64,000 bases of DNA. Source: Saccharopolyspora hirsuta (GTDB taxonomy: Bacteria; Actinomycetota; Actinomycetes; Mycobacteriales; Pseudonocardiaceae). The notes beneath the pieces were generated by a model. The model ran no database searches. It was given only the letters and a program-made list of their open reading frames with translations, and was not told where the DNA came from. Numbering within the stretch: the stretch's first letter is position 1; each line of letters starts with the position of its first letter. Positions 40,503-48,278 of this stretch are shown piece by piece. Position numbers and translations under genes: made by a program. The stretch lies in the NCBI RefSeq assembly GCF_008630535.1, contig NZ_VWPH01000002.1, positions 62,001-126,000 on the forward strand. Direction: 5' to 3'.

Positions 40503-41929
40503 CGGTCCCCGCTCCGCCCCCGCCGGACCTGGGCCCGCCCCGCCCCCGGGGCAGGTTCCAGCGGGTCTCGCTGCGCAACCGCGTCACCTGGCTGGCCGCG
40601 ATCTGCGTGGCGGGTGCGGTCGCGCTGGTGTCGGTCGCGGCGTTCGTCACCGTGCGCGACAGCCTCTACCAGCAGCTGGACGACAGCCTGACCGAACGCG
40701 CGGTGGAGGCCGCCGAGGGCCCGCTGGTGCGCACCGCCGACCTGCAGCAGGTGCCGGTGGCGTTCTTCACCGCGACGAACTTCAAGATCAGCGTGCTGGG
40801 CGCGGACGGCTCCGAGTTCGGCCCGAAGGACCAGCGGCCGCCGCTGAGCTACGCGGAACTCGCGGTGGCGCGCGGCGACGTGCCGCAGTCGCGGCGCACC
40901 GACCAGCGCACCAACAGCCGCGTGGTGGCGGTGCCGACCGGGCAGAACGCCGCGCTGGTGATGTCCACCTCGCTGGACCCCACCCAGCGCACGCTCGCCC
41001 AGCTCAGCGTGGTGCTGGTGGTGATGGGCGGCGCCGGGATCCTGCTCGCCGCGGCGGCCGGGACGGCGGTGGCGCGGGCCGGGCTGCGCCCGGTGCAGCG
41101 GCTGACCGCCGCGACCGAGCGCGTGGCGCTGACCGGTGACCTGCGGCCGATCCCGGTCGACGGCGACGACGAGCTCTCCCGCCTGACGACCAGCTTCAAC
41201 GGCATGCTCAGCGCGCTGGCCGAGTCGCAGGAGCGGCAGCGGCGGCTGGTCGCCGACGCCGGGCACGAGCTGCGCACCCCGCTGACCTCGCTGCGCACCA
41301 ACCTGGAGCTGCTGATGGCCTCGGCCCGGCCGGACGCGCCGAACCTGGCCGAGGAGGACCGGCGGGAGATGTTCGCCGACGTCCAGGCGCAGGTCACCGA
41401 GCTGTCCGCGCTGGTCGGCGACCTGGTGGAGCTGGCCAGGGAGGACACCCCGCAGGCGGTGCACGAGCCGGTGGACCTGGTGGACGTGGTGGAGCGCGCG
41501 CTGAGCCGGGCGCGGCGGCGCGCCCCGCGCATCGAGTTCGACGTGCGGCTGCAGCCCTGGGTGATGATGGGCGACGCCACCGCGCTGGAGCGGGCGGTGC
41601 TGAACCTGCTGGACAACGCCGCGAAGTGGAGCCCGGACGGGGGCCGGGTGCGGGTGGACCTGGTGCCGGACCCCGGTTCCGGGCAGATCCTCCTGGAGGT
41701 CGCCGACAGCGGCCCCGGCATCGCGCCGGTGGACCGCCCGTACGTCTTCGAGCGCTTCTACCGGTCCTCGGACGCCCGGACGCTGCCGGGCTCCGGGCTG
41801 GGCCTGTCGATCGTCAAGCAGGTCGCGGAGCGGCACGGCGGATCGGTGTGGGCGGGTGAAGCACCGGAGGGCGGCGCACTGCTGCGCATGTCCCTCCCGG
41901 GCAGCACTCCGCAAACCGAACAGCAATGA
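40499..41929 (+). CDS. mprB: Sensor histidine kinase MprB
   Basis: The 476-aa kinase has an N-terminal membrane segment ([20 protein letters not shown]), an extracytoplasmic loop of about 110 residues and a second segment ([20 protein letters not shown]). HAMP ([20 protein letters not shown]) and HisKA ([20 protein letters not shown], His at about residue 258) follow. The HATPase has N box [21 protein letters not shown]1 [20 protein letters not shown] and G2 [23 protein letters not shown] 40499 overlaps mprA. In Mycobacterium mprAB is followed directly by pepD. Here deoR-galT and repeats intervene before the pepD-like gene. Confidence 0.92.
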   Translation: MTVPAPPPPDLGPPRPRGRFQRVSLRNRVTWLAAICVAGAVALVSVAAFVTVRDSLYQQLDDSLTERAVEAAEGPLVRTADLQQVPVAFFTATNFKISVLGADGSEFGPKDQRPPLSYAELAVARGDVPQSRRTDQRTNSRVVAVPTGQNAALVMSTSLDPTQRTLAQLSVVLVVMGGAGILLAAAAGTAVARAGLRPVQRLTAATERVALTGDLRPIPVDGDDELSRLTTSFNGMLSALAESQERQRRLVADAGHELRTPLTSLRTNLELLMASARPDAPNLAEEDRREMFADVQAQVTELSALVGDLVELAREDTPQAVHEPVDLVDVVERALSRARRRAPRIEFDVRLQPWVMMGDATALERAVLNLLDNAAKWSPDGGRVRVDLVPDPGSGQILLEVADSGPGIAPVDRPYVFERFYRSSDARTLPGSGLGLSIVKQVAERHGGSVWAGEAPEGGALLRMSLPGSTPQTEQQ

Positions 41930-42030
41930 ACACCATGCGCCAAAAGTGGTAGGCGTGCGCCACACTTCTGCGTATCACCCGTTCGGGTAGTGTTGGTTCT
42001 TGTTCGCTTCGCTGATCTGAGGGGACGAGT

Positions 42031-42819
42031 GTGCTCGCACGGCAACGCCAGGAAGTGATCCTCGACGAAGTGCGGCGCACCGGTGCGGTGCAGGTCGGCG
42101 ACCTGGTGCTGCGCCTGGGCGTCTCGGACATGACCATCCGCCGCGACCTCGACGCGCTGTCCCGCCGCGGCCTGGTGGAGAAGGTCTACGGCGGCGCGAC
42201 CTCGGTGGTCGGCCGCAGCACCGACGAGCCGGGCTTCGAGGCCAAGTCGGTGCGCCAGCTCGCCGAGAAGGAGGCCATCGCCGCGCTCGCCGCCCAGCAG
42301 GTCCGGCCGGGGACCGCGATCGGGCTGTCCGCGGGCACCACCACCTGGACGCTGGCCCGCCACCTCGACGACGTCGCGGACCTGACCGCGGTGACCAACT
42401 CGGTCCGCGTCGCCGACGCCCTGCAGCGGCGCGGGCGCACCGACCGCACGGTGGTGCTCACCGGCGGTGTGCGGACCCCGTCGGACGCGCTGGTCGGACC
42501 GGTCGCGGTGCAGGCGCTGCGCTCGCTGCACCTGGACATGGTGTTCCTCGGCGTGCACGGGATGGCGCCCCGCGCGGGCTTCACCACGCCCAACCTCAAC
42601 GAGGGCGAGACGAACCGGGCGCTGGCCGAGGCGGCCGGTCGGTTGGTGGTGGTCGCCGACAGCTCCAAGTGGTCGACCGTCGGGATCTCCACGATCGTCG
42701 ACTTCGACGAGGTCGATCTGCTGATCAGCGACCAGGGCCTGCCCGCCGAAGCCCGGCAGCTGCTGGGCGAGCACGTAGAGCTGCTGCTCGCGGATCAGGA
42801 AGGCGCTGAGGAGGACTGA
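42031..42819 (+). CDS. DeoR-family transcriptional regulator
   Basis: The 262-aa protein has the DeoR N-terminal helix-turn-helix ARQRQEVILDEVRRTGAVQV with GDLVLRLGVSDMTIRRDLDA and LSRRGLVEKVYGGA. The C-terminal sugar-phosphate sensor domain carries GTAIGLSAGTTTWTLARHL, LTAVTNSVRVADALQRRG and VFLGVHGMAPRAGFTTPNLN with ADSSKWSTVGISTIVDF. GTG 42031 is the start. Its stop overlaps the galT ATG (TGATG), so galT expression is translationally coupled to the regulator. It likely responds to galactose or a galactose phosphate. Confidence 0.9.
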   Translation: MLARQRQEVILDEVRRTGAVQVGDLVLRLGVSDMTIRRDLDALSRRGLVEKVYGGATSVVGRSTDEPGFEAKSVRQLAEKEAIAALAAQQVRPGTAIGLSAGTTTWTLARHLDDVADLTAVTNSVRVADALQRRGRTDRTVVLTGGVRTPSDALVGPVAVQALRSLHLDMVFLGVHGMAPRAGFTTPNLNEGETNRALAEAAGRLVVVADSSKWSTVGISTIVDFDEVDLLISDQGLPAEARQLLGEHVELLLADQEGAEED

Positions 42820-44039
42820 TGCGCGATTCTTTCGACTCAACCCCAGCACATCTCAACCGCGCCTCAGGGGACCGCGACGCAGCTCAGCCACGAGAAACCT
42901 CGAAGCACGAGATGAACGCCGAACGCGGCCACCACCGTGAATCGCGGAGAGGCGGAACAGCGAAGCGCACAGCGCGGAAGCTGGCCGATGGCCGGGAGAT
43001 CATCTATTTCGACGCCGACCCGGCGAAGGTCCGGGAGGCCGAGGACACCCGCGAGCTGCCGCCGCAGGCACCGGCCTCGGAGATGCGGCGGGACCCGCTG
43101 ACCGGCGAGTGGGTGGCGATCGCCGCGCACCGGCAGTCGCGCACCTACAAGCCCCCGGCCGAGCTCTGCCCGCTGTGCCCCAGCACCCCGGGGCGGCCCA
43201 CCGAGATCCCGGAAGCCGACTACGACGTGGTGGTCTTCGAGAACCAGTTCCCGTCGTTCGCGCAGGGGATCCCCGGCGAGGACTCCGCGGTGGAGGGCGT
43301 GCCGATGGTGCCGTCCGCGCCCGCGCGCGGCCGGTGCGAGGTCGTCTGCTTCACCTCCGACCACAACTCCTCGTTCAGCGCGCTGAGCCCGGCCCAGGCC
43401 CGCAGCGTCGTGGACGTCTGGGCGGACCGGACCGCCGCGCTGGCCGAAACCCCCGGCGTGGAGCAGGTCTTCTGCTTCGAGAACCGCGGCGAGGAGATCG
43501 GCGTCACGCTGCACCACCCGCACGGCCAGATCTACGGCTACCCGTTCGTCACGCCGAAGACCGGGAAGATGCTGCGGGTCGCGGAGGAGTACCTCGCCCA
43601 GCACGGCCGCCACGTGCAGGGCGACGTGCTGGCGGCCGAACGAGCGGCCGGGCGGCGCGTGGTCGTCGACTCGGAGCACTGGACGGCGTACGTCCCGGCC
43701 GCCGCGCGCTGGCCGGTCGAAGTCCACCTCGTGCCGCACCGCAAGGTCCCGGACATCGCGGCCCTCACCGACACCGAGCGCGACGACTTCGCGCAGACCT
43801 ACCTCGACGTCCTGCGCCGCCTGGACGGCCTCTACGAACGCCCCCTCCCCTACATCGCGGCCTGGCACCAAGCCCCGGTCCGAGTAGGACGCGACCTGTC
43901 CTGGCTGCGCCTGGAGGTCTTCTCGGTCCGCCGCTCCGCGGACAAGCTGAAGTACCTCGCGGGCTCGGAGTCAGGAATGGGCGTCTGGATCAACGACGTA
44001 ACCCCGGAACAAATCGCCGACCGCCTCCGGAGTACCTGA
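42819..44039 (+). CDS. galT: Galactose-1-phosphate uridylyltransferase
   Basis: The 406-aa frame encodes GalT, which exchanges galactose-1-phosphate with UDP-glucose in the Leloir pathway. The core begins KRTARKLADGREIIYFDADP. Zinc residues lie in LCPLCPSTPGRPTEIPEADY and FENQFPSFAQGIPG. The HPH active site is GVTLHHPHGQIYGYPFV (catalytic second His). The first 46 residues or so, including LNRASGDRDAAQPRETSKHE, are encoded by dispersed repeat A. ATG 42819 follows GAGGAGG and overlaps the deoR stop. ATG 42912 inside the repeat would give a shorter, more usual protein but lacks an obvious ribosome site. No galK or galE accompanies it. Confidence 0.92.
   Translation: MRDSFDSTPAHLNRASGDRDAAQPRETSKHEMNAERGHHRESRRGGTAKRTARKLADGREIIYFDADPAKVREAEDTRELPPQAPASEMRRDPLTGEWVAIAAHRQSRTYKPPAELCPLCPSTPGRPTEIPEADYDVVVFENQFPSFAQGIPGEDSAVEGVPMVPSAPARGRCEVVCFTSDHNSSFSALSPAQARSVVDVWADRTAALAETPGVEQVFCFENRGEEIGVTLHHPHGQIYGYPFVTPKTGKMLRVAEEYLAQHGRHVQGDVLAAERAAGRRVVVDSEHWTAYVPAAARWPVEVHLVPHRKVPDIAALTDTERDDFAQTYLDVLRRLDGLYERPLPYIAAWHQAPVRVGRDLSWLRLEVFSVRRSADKLKYLAGSESGMGVWINDVTPEQIADRLRST
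42852..42955 (+). repeat. Dispersed repeat A, copy 2 (inside galT 5' end)
   Basis: CTCAACCGCGCCTCAGGGGA ... GTGAATCGCGGAGAGGCGG, gap-free match to 164-270 (minus). It lies in frame in galT and adds about 35 residues before the conserved domain. The shared 3' end, CGCGGAGAGGCGG, could also serve as a ribosome site. Confidence 0.75.
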
Positions 44040-44132
44040 GCTCCAGCGGCTGGCGCCGCTTGCCTGACGGTGGCGGCTCACCACGCCCCCCGCGCCGCCG
44101 CGACCACGGCCGTGCGAGGGGTGGTGACGTCC

Positions 44133-44330
44133 GCAATTTCGATTGAAATTGCCTCACCTCGCCACTGGAGGTTCCGTCGAGAACGACGGCAATTTCGATT
44201 GAAATTGCAACACCGCGCAAAGCAACCACCCACCGCTTTGAACCCAAAAGCAACCCCCCACGCAACGTCACCCCTCCTCGCAAGGCCGCCCCGGTCTCAC
44301 CACCGATCGCCGGGTCGCCCCGGTCTCGCC
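44133..44330 (+). repeat. Dispersed repeat C, copy 1
   Basis: Two copies of GCAATTTC-GATT-GAAATTGC (44133-44152 and 44189-44208) are separated by GAGGTTCCGTCG and followed by ACCGCTTTGAACCC and CTCCTCGC. The same blocks in the same order occur at 55769-55943. No coding capacity. It fills most of the 448-bp gap between galT and htrA. Confidence 0.75.
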
Positions 44331-44377
44331 ACCGATCGCAAGGCCGCCCCCGGTCTCGCCACCCATCGCCAGGTCAG
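44276..44377. repeat. Three tandem copies of a unit of about 30 bp
   Basis: GCCCCGGTCTCACCACCGAT, GCCCCGGTCTCGCCACCGAT and CCCCGGTCTCGCCACCCATC recur every 29-30 bp at the tail of repeat C copy 1, which seems to have expanded there. Beyond these repeats and the MprA box I see nothing in the galT-htrA gap. Confidence 0.6.
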
Positions 44378-44447
44378 CGGACCGACCTTCGGTTGTGCGG
44401 TGAAGGTCACAGGCCTGGCGGGTTTTGATTGGTGGCTCCACAGGGGG

Positions 44448-44465
44448 GTCTCAGGCGGTTCTCAG
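44448..44465 (+). promoter_or_regulatory. Tandem MprA-box candidate upstream of htrA
   Basis: GTCTCAG (44448-44454) and TTCTCAG (44459-44465), starts 11 bp apart, 23 bp before the ATG. The distance to the start and the spacing are identical to the mprA site. Confidence 0.7.
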
Positions 44466-44487
44466 CCGCGTGGAGCAGAGTGGGGAC

Positions 44488-45933
44488 ATGACCGATCACA
44501 CCCCGGGTTCCGGCAACCAGCCGGAAGAACCGACGCCGCGGCCGGAAGGCACCCCGGCGGGCACCGGCGACACGCCACCAGCCGGGGTGTCGCCGCAGCA
44601 GTCCCAGCAGGCGCAGCAGCCCGATCCGGCGCAGCCGTACGCGGCGCAGCAGTCCGAGGGCCAGCAGTCGTTCGCCGCGGCCGAGGGGCAGCAGCCGTAC
44701 GCGAGGCCGTCCGAGGCACCGCACCCGTACGCGGCCCAGTCGGAGGGGCAGCAGTCGTACGCGGCGCAGGGAGCGCAGCCGCATTCGACGCAGCAGTTCC
44801 CGCACGCACCTTGGCCGTCGGCGGGCGGGCACACCGCCGTGCCGCCGACGCAGCAGCAGTCGCACGGGCGCCGCGGCGGGCTCGTCGCGGGCGTGGCCGC
44901 GCTCGCCCTGGTGTGCGGTCTGGTCGGCGGCGGGGTCGGCGGGTACGTGGGTTACCAGTTCGGGGACCGGGCGCCCGGCGTCACCTCGCTGGACGAGTCG
45001 CGCCCGGCGCGCAGCGTCAGCACCGCGCCGCAGGGCTCGGTGCAGCAGGTCGCCGAGCGGGTGCTGCCCAGCGTCGTCCAGCTGCAGCTGGTCACCGCGC
45101 GCGGGTCCGGCGAGGGCTCCGGCATCGTGCTGAGCAGCGACGGCTACATCCTGACCAACAACCACGTGGTGGACGGCGGCGGTTCGCGCGGCCAGATCAC
45201 CGCGCAGTTCCAGGACGGCCGCTCCGCGCCGGTCCGGGTGATCGGCACCGACCCGAAGTCCGACCTCGCGGTGGTCAAGGCCGACATCACCGGGCTGACC
45301 CCGGCCGAGCTGGGCCGCAGCGACGACCTGCCGGTCGGCGCCCCGGTGGTGGCCATCGGTTCGCCGTTCGGCCTGTCCGGCACCGTGACCAGCGGGATCG
45401 TCAGCGCCAAGGACCGCCCGGTGCGCGCGGGCGGCGAGTCCGGCAGCGAGGACACCGTGCTCAACGCGCTGCAGACCGACGCGGCGATCAACCCGGGCAA
45501 CTCCGGCGGTCCGCTGGTCGACATGGACGGCAACGTGGTCGGCATCAACTCGGCGATCTACAGCCCCGGCAACGGGCAGGGGCAGGCGGGTTCGGTCGGT
45601 CTCGGGTTCGCGATCCCGATCGACCAGGCCCGGCGCATCGCCACCGAGCTCAAGGACCGAGGTTCGGCCACCCAGACCACCCTCGGCGTGCTGATCGGCG
45701 TCGGCAACCAGCCGGGAGCACTGGTTCGCAACGTCGTGCCCGGTGGCCCCGCCGAACAGGCCGGGATCCGCACCGGTGACCTGATCACCAAGGTGGACAC
45801 CCGGCCGATCCTGGATCCCGATTCGCTGGTGGCCGCGGTCCGCTCGCACGCTCCGGGCGACCGCGTCACGATCACCATCAGCGGGAGCGGCGGGGATCGC
45901 ACCGTGGACGCCACGCTCGCCGGGCAGGGGTGA
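44488..45933 (+). CDS. pepD: HtrA/DegP-like membrane serine protease (PepD type)
   Basis: The 481-aa protease has a long disordered Gln/Pro/Ser-rich cytoplasmic N-terminus with repeated YAAQ-SEGQQS units (about 1-125) and one membrane segment, GLVAGVAALALVCGLVGGGV. A trypsin-like domain follows with His in SDGYILTNNHVV, Asp in DPKSDLAVVKAD and Ser in TDAAINPGNSGGPLVDMDGN. A C-terminal PDZ domain (about 395-478) reads GVLIGVGNQPGALVRNVVPG, GPAEQAGIRTGDLITKVDTR. It degrades or refolds envelope proteins outside the membrane. Its place after mprAB in Mycobacterium, and the shared tandem CTCAG boxes here, mark it as an MprA target. Confidence 0.92.
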   Translation: MTDHTPGSGNQPEEPTPRPEGTPAGTGDTPPAGVSPQQSQQAQQPDPAQPYAAQQSEGQQSFAAAEGQQPYARPSEAPHPYAAQSEGQQSYAAQGAQPHSTQQFPHAPWPSAGGHTAVPPTQQQSHGRRGGLVAGVAALALVCGLVGGGVGGYVGYQFGDRAPGVTSLDESRPARSVSTAPQGSVQQVAERVLPSVVQLQLVTARGSGEGSGIVLSSDGYILTNNHVVDGGGSRGQITAQFQDGRSAPVRVIGTDPKSDLAVVKADITGLTPAELGRSDDLPVGAPVVAIGSPFGLSGTVTSGIVSAKDRPVRAGGESGSEDTVLNALQTDAAINPGNSGGPLVDMDGNVVGINSAIYSPGNGQGQAGSVGLGFAIPIDQARRIATELKDRGSATQTTLGVLIGVGNQPGALVRNVVPGGPAEQAGIRTGDLITKVDTRPILDPDSLVAAVRSHAPGDRVTITISGSGGDRTVDATLAGQG

Positions 45934-46121
45934 CCGGACGCGCGGCCCGGCACCGCCGGGCCGCGTTCCCCGCCGTCGGCCGCCCACCGGGCTGGCCCTG
46001 CCCCCTCCGCGCCCCCGGAGCGGTCGACGGCGGGAAGCTTGGACTTGCGTGGCGGTTGCAGCTCGCGAGGGCGGGGCGGGAATCCCCGCCGGAGCTCGGC
46101 TTCTTCGTGATGAGGAGGAAC

Positions 46122-46721
46122 ATGTCCGACGGAACAGGCGTGGTGCAGCGGCGCCGGTTGGCCGAACTCACCGGCTCGCTGGATCTGACCGGCCCGCCCC
46201 TGGGGACTACGGTTACCGGCATGGAACGCAGCGCGCAGCGTTTGGGACGGGCCCTGGTGGTCGTGGTGGACGACCGGGTCGCACAGGGCGAGCAGGAGGA
46301 CAACATCGGTCCGCTGGTGACCGAGTTGTTGGAGGAGGCCGGCTTCATCGTCGACGGCACCGTCGCGGTGGCCGGTGAAACGGTGGACATCCGCAACGCG
46401 CTGAACACCGCGGTGATCGGCGGCGTGGACGTGGTGATCACCGTCGGCGGCACCGGTGTGTCGCCGCGGGACGTCACCCCGGACGCCACGGCCGGTGTCC
46501 TGGACCGGCCGATCCCGGGCATCGCGGAAGCCCTGCGGGCCTCCGGCCTGGCGGCGGGCGCGGTCGAGGCGGGTGTCTCGCGAGGCCTGGTCGGGGTCTC
46601 CGGCAGCACGCTGGTGGTCAACCTCGCGGGCTCGCGTGCGTCGATCCGCGACGGCATGGCCACCCTGACGCCCCTGGTGACCCACGTGATCGAACAGCTG
46701 TCCGGCCTCGAAACGGCCTGA
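46122..46721 (+). CDS. moaB2: MoaB/Mog-family molybdopterin protein (MoaB2-like)
   Basis: The 199-aa product has the MoaB/Mog fold: RLGRALVVVVDDRVAQGEQE, DNIGPLVTELLEEAGFIVDG, GGVDVVITVGGTGVSPRDVT (the TGGTG-type MPT-binding motif) and GVSGSTLVVNLAGSRASIRD. Mog-type enzymes adenylate molybdopterin. The mycobacterial ortholog in this position is MoaB2. ATG 46122 is chosen for its strong GAGGAGGAAC site and adds about 33 residues before the usual start. ATG 46221 (MERSAQRLGRAL) matches the family length but has no ribosome site. It follows htrA, as in Mycobacterium. A GC-rich terminator begins 13 bp after the stop. Confidence 0.88.
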   Translation: MSDGTGVVQRRRLAELTGSLDLTGPPLGTTVTGMERSAQRLGRALVVVVDDRVAQGEQEDNIGPLVTELLEEAGFIVDGTVAVAGETVDIRNALNTAVIGGVDVVITVGGTGVSPRDVTPDATAGVLDRPIPGIAEALRASGLAAGAVEAGVSRGLVGVSGSTLVVNLAGSRASIRDGMATLTPLVTHVIEQLSGLETA

Positions 46722-46769
46722 CCCGACAACAAGAAGCGGTGGCGGCTCCGGGCGGAGCCGCCACCGCTT
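46718..46769. terminator. Duplicated 52-bp terminator, copy 1
   Basis: The block starts CTGACCCGACAACAAGAAG and holds a perfect 15-bp stem, AGCGGTGGCGGCTCC / GGAGCCGCCACCGCT, followed by TTT. It terminates moaB2. The identical 52 bp recur at 48218-48269, exactly 1,500 bp away. Confidence 0.9.
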
Positions 46770-46868
46770 TTGTCTGCACCCCGGCGAATACTGACAGTCA
46801 TGATTGATCTGCGGTCAGTTAAGAGGCTGGTTCGATGGTCTCGGCCGTAGCGCCTCGTCCTCGCGCGC

Positions 46869-47249
46869 GTGGACGAGGCGCTCGAGAAGCTCAGGGCAGG
46901 TCAGGACAGAGTCGTTCAAGCTCACGAGTGCTTGGATGAAGCGGGACAACCAGCGGGCCCGGGAGTCCTCCTCGGCTCCGTCGACGATGCTGCTCGGTCC
47001 GCCCTGCCCTGCGCGGATCAGGCAGCGAACGATCTCGTTCTGGCTCACCAAGCGCTGGAGAGGGTCCGAGAGATCGTTCTGGGGTGGCGTCAGTCGGTTG
47101 CTGGGACGAGTGCCCCGGGGGATGGGGGCCAGTGCGAAAGTGGCCGCCTTCCGCTCGTGCGCTCGAAGCCTGTTGACGAGCTATCCCCGGACGACTTCAA
47201 CACTGCTCAATGGGCCGATTCGGTACGAGTGAGCCTTTTTCATCCTGGC
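46869..47249 (+). pseudogene. N-terminal helical part of a deaminase toxin gene, frame-broken
   Basis: From GTG 46869 the frame reads DEALEKLRAGQDRVVQAHEC, then ADQAANDLVLAHQALERVRE and IVLGWRQSVAGTSAPGDGG, an all-helical N-terminal module. It is followed by a linker ending near PVDELSPDDFNTAQW. Actinobacterial DddA/SCP1.201-like deaminase proteins carry just such a helical front and a PPPV-type linker before the deaminase. Here the deaminase lies in another frame, and repeat D copy 3 sits at the junction (47259-47323). I infer that an originally single gene was split by the repeat. An in-frame TAG stands seven codons upstream of GTG 46869, so the start is lost or really is this GTG. Confidence 0.55.
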
Positions 47250-47707
47250 CGTGGACCGCAGCTGCGAAGGGCACCGGCACCGCCACCCAGAACGAGGTTG
47301 GAAAAACCTCAGTGGAAATCGCGCACCTCAAGCCGACAGTGGGTCTTGCATTCGATGAGGAGGGGAGACGAGCGCTGGCCGATCGCGATCTGCGGAGCAA
47401 GCAGGACGGCGAGGCTCGTGAGATCGATCGATTCCTGCGGGACAGCCCGGACTTTCCGAAGCAGCGTCGACCGGATGTACCGGTAGCTGCAGCTGCCCAC
47501 GTTGAGATGAAGGTCGCGATGGAGATGCGCAAACGAGGCATCAGGCACATCACCCTGGTGATCAACAATCCGCGAGGGATCTGCCGCGGTGATTGGGGAT
47601 GCATTCCGGCTGTTCGGGCTATCCTGCCGCGTGGGCACTCGATCACGGTATGGGTACCCGGTGCCGCCGTACCATGCGAGCTGCACGGAGGGAGCCCGAC
47701 ATCATGA
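47210..47707 (+). CDS. DddA/SCP1.201-like nucleic-acid deaminase domain (toxin)
   Basis: The C-terminal 100 residues match the SCP1.201-like/DddA deaminase toxins. The zinc and catalytic motif is AAAAHVEMKVAMEMRKRGIR (HVE), the central strand ITLVINNPRGIC, and the Cys pair is in NPRGICRGDWGCIPAVRAIL, followed by LPRGHSITVWVPG. These enzymes deaminate cytosine in DNA during interbacterial conflict. No delivery domain is attached. Residues about 18-38 (AAAKGTGTATQNEVGKTSVE) come from repeat D copy 3. ATG 47210 may produce a free-standing domain, or the gene may be dead. Its stop overlaps the ATG of the Imm1 gene (ATGA at 47704-47707), as expected for a toxin-immunity pair. Confidence 0.8.
   Translation: MGRFGTSEPFSSWPWTAAAKGTGTATQNEVGKTSVEIAHLKPTVGLAFDEEGRRALADRDLRSKQDGEAREIDRFLRDSPDFPKQRRPDVPVAAAAHVEMKVAMEMRKRGIRHITLVINNPRGICRGDWGCIPAVRAILPRGHSITVWVPGAAVPCELHGGSPTS
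47259..47323 (+). repeat. Dispersed repeat D, collapsed copy 3
   Basis: CAGCTGCGAAGGGCACCGGC joins directly to CACCGCCACCCAGAACGAGG, then TTGGAAAAACCTC and GGAAATCGCG. These are the two outer blocks of repeat D with the central palindrome missing. It lies inside the deaminase reading frame. Confidence 0.65.
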
Positions 47708-48210
47708 CGATGCTCAGCGCTGATCTGCCTGCTTACGGCGGCGATGGGTGGCGCCATGCCGCCTCGTGGGCCGAGGTGGAGAGCATGATCGGTGCCGCGC
47801 TGGACAGGGGAGATCGAAATACGCCGGGGTGGTTGCAGGTCGGTCGGGATCTCGAGACCGGCGAGCCCGGGGACTTCCAGCTGCGAGTGGTGGCCGATCC
47901 CGACGCGGGCTGCGCTGCGTTGCTGTGGTTCATCAACGTGGCCCCCGAGGAAGCTGATGACGATGAACTGGCCCAGCACTTGTGGGTCACGTTCAACCCG
48001 GAGTCCCCGCTCGAGGCGCCGCTGTTGGCCAGCGACTACGACACCGAGCACTTCCACGACCGGTTCACGGTCATCGATTTCGAGCAGGCGCGTGAAGCGC
48101 TGCGCGATTTCTGCCGGAGCGGGGGCCAGCGGCCGCAATCGGTCCAGTGGGTGGCCGGTGACTACTACGGGCGGATCCTCCAGCGGTTGGACGTCGCTGG
48201 CGCGGCATGA
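47704..48210 (+). CDS. Imm1-family immunity protein
   Basis: The 168-aa acidic protein resembles Imm1, the immunity family most often paired with SCP1.201/DddA-like deaminases: HAASWAEVESMIGAALDRGD; TPGWLQVGRDLETGEPGDFQ; LRVVADPDAGCAALLWFINV; DTEHFHDRFTVIDFEQAREA; SVQWVAGDYYGRILQRLDV. ATG 47704 overlaps the deaminase stop. A longer in-frame extension upstream belongs to another frame of the toxin gene and is rejected. It presumably binds the deaminase active site. It may survive to protect against incoming toxins even if the local toxin is broken. The second terminator copy follows its stop by 25 bp. Confidence 0.8.
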   Translation: MTMLSADLPAYGGDGWRHAASWAEVESMIGAALDRGDRNTPGWLQVGRDLETGEPGDFQLRVVADPDAGCAALLWFINVAPEEADDDELAQHLWVTFNPESPLEAPLLASDYDTEHFHDRFTVIDFEQAREALRDFCRSGGQRPQSVQWVAGDYYGRILQRLDVAGAA

Positions 48211-48217
48211 CTCGGTG

Positions 48218-48269
48218 CTGACCCGACAACAAGAAGCGGTGGCGGCTCCGGGCGGAGCCGCCACCGCTT
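48218..48269. terminator. Duplicated 52-bp terminator, copy 2
   Basis: Identical to 46718-46769, ending TTCTTG rather than a T-run. It ends the Imm1 transcript and, read leftward, also lies 10 bp beyond the stop of the MT0933-like gene, so it is bidirectional. Confidence 0.9.
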
Positions 48270-48278
48270 CTTGTTCGG

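Noticed and set aside
47593..47703. Longer start for the Imm1 protein
   Set aside because: The added residues lie in another frame of the deaminase gene. ATG 47704 overlaps the toxin stop and fits the family.
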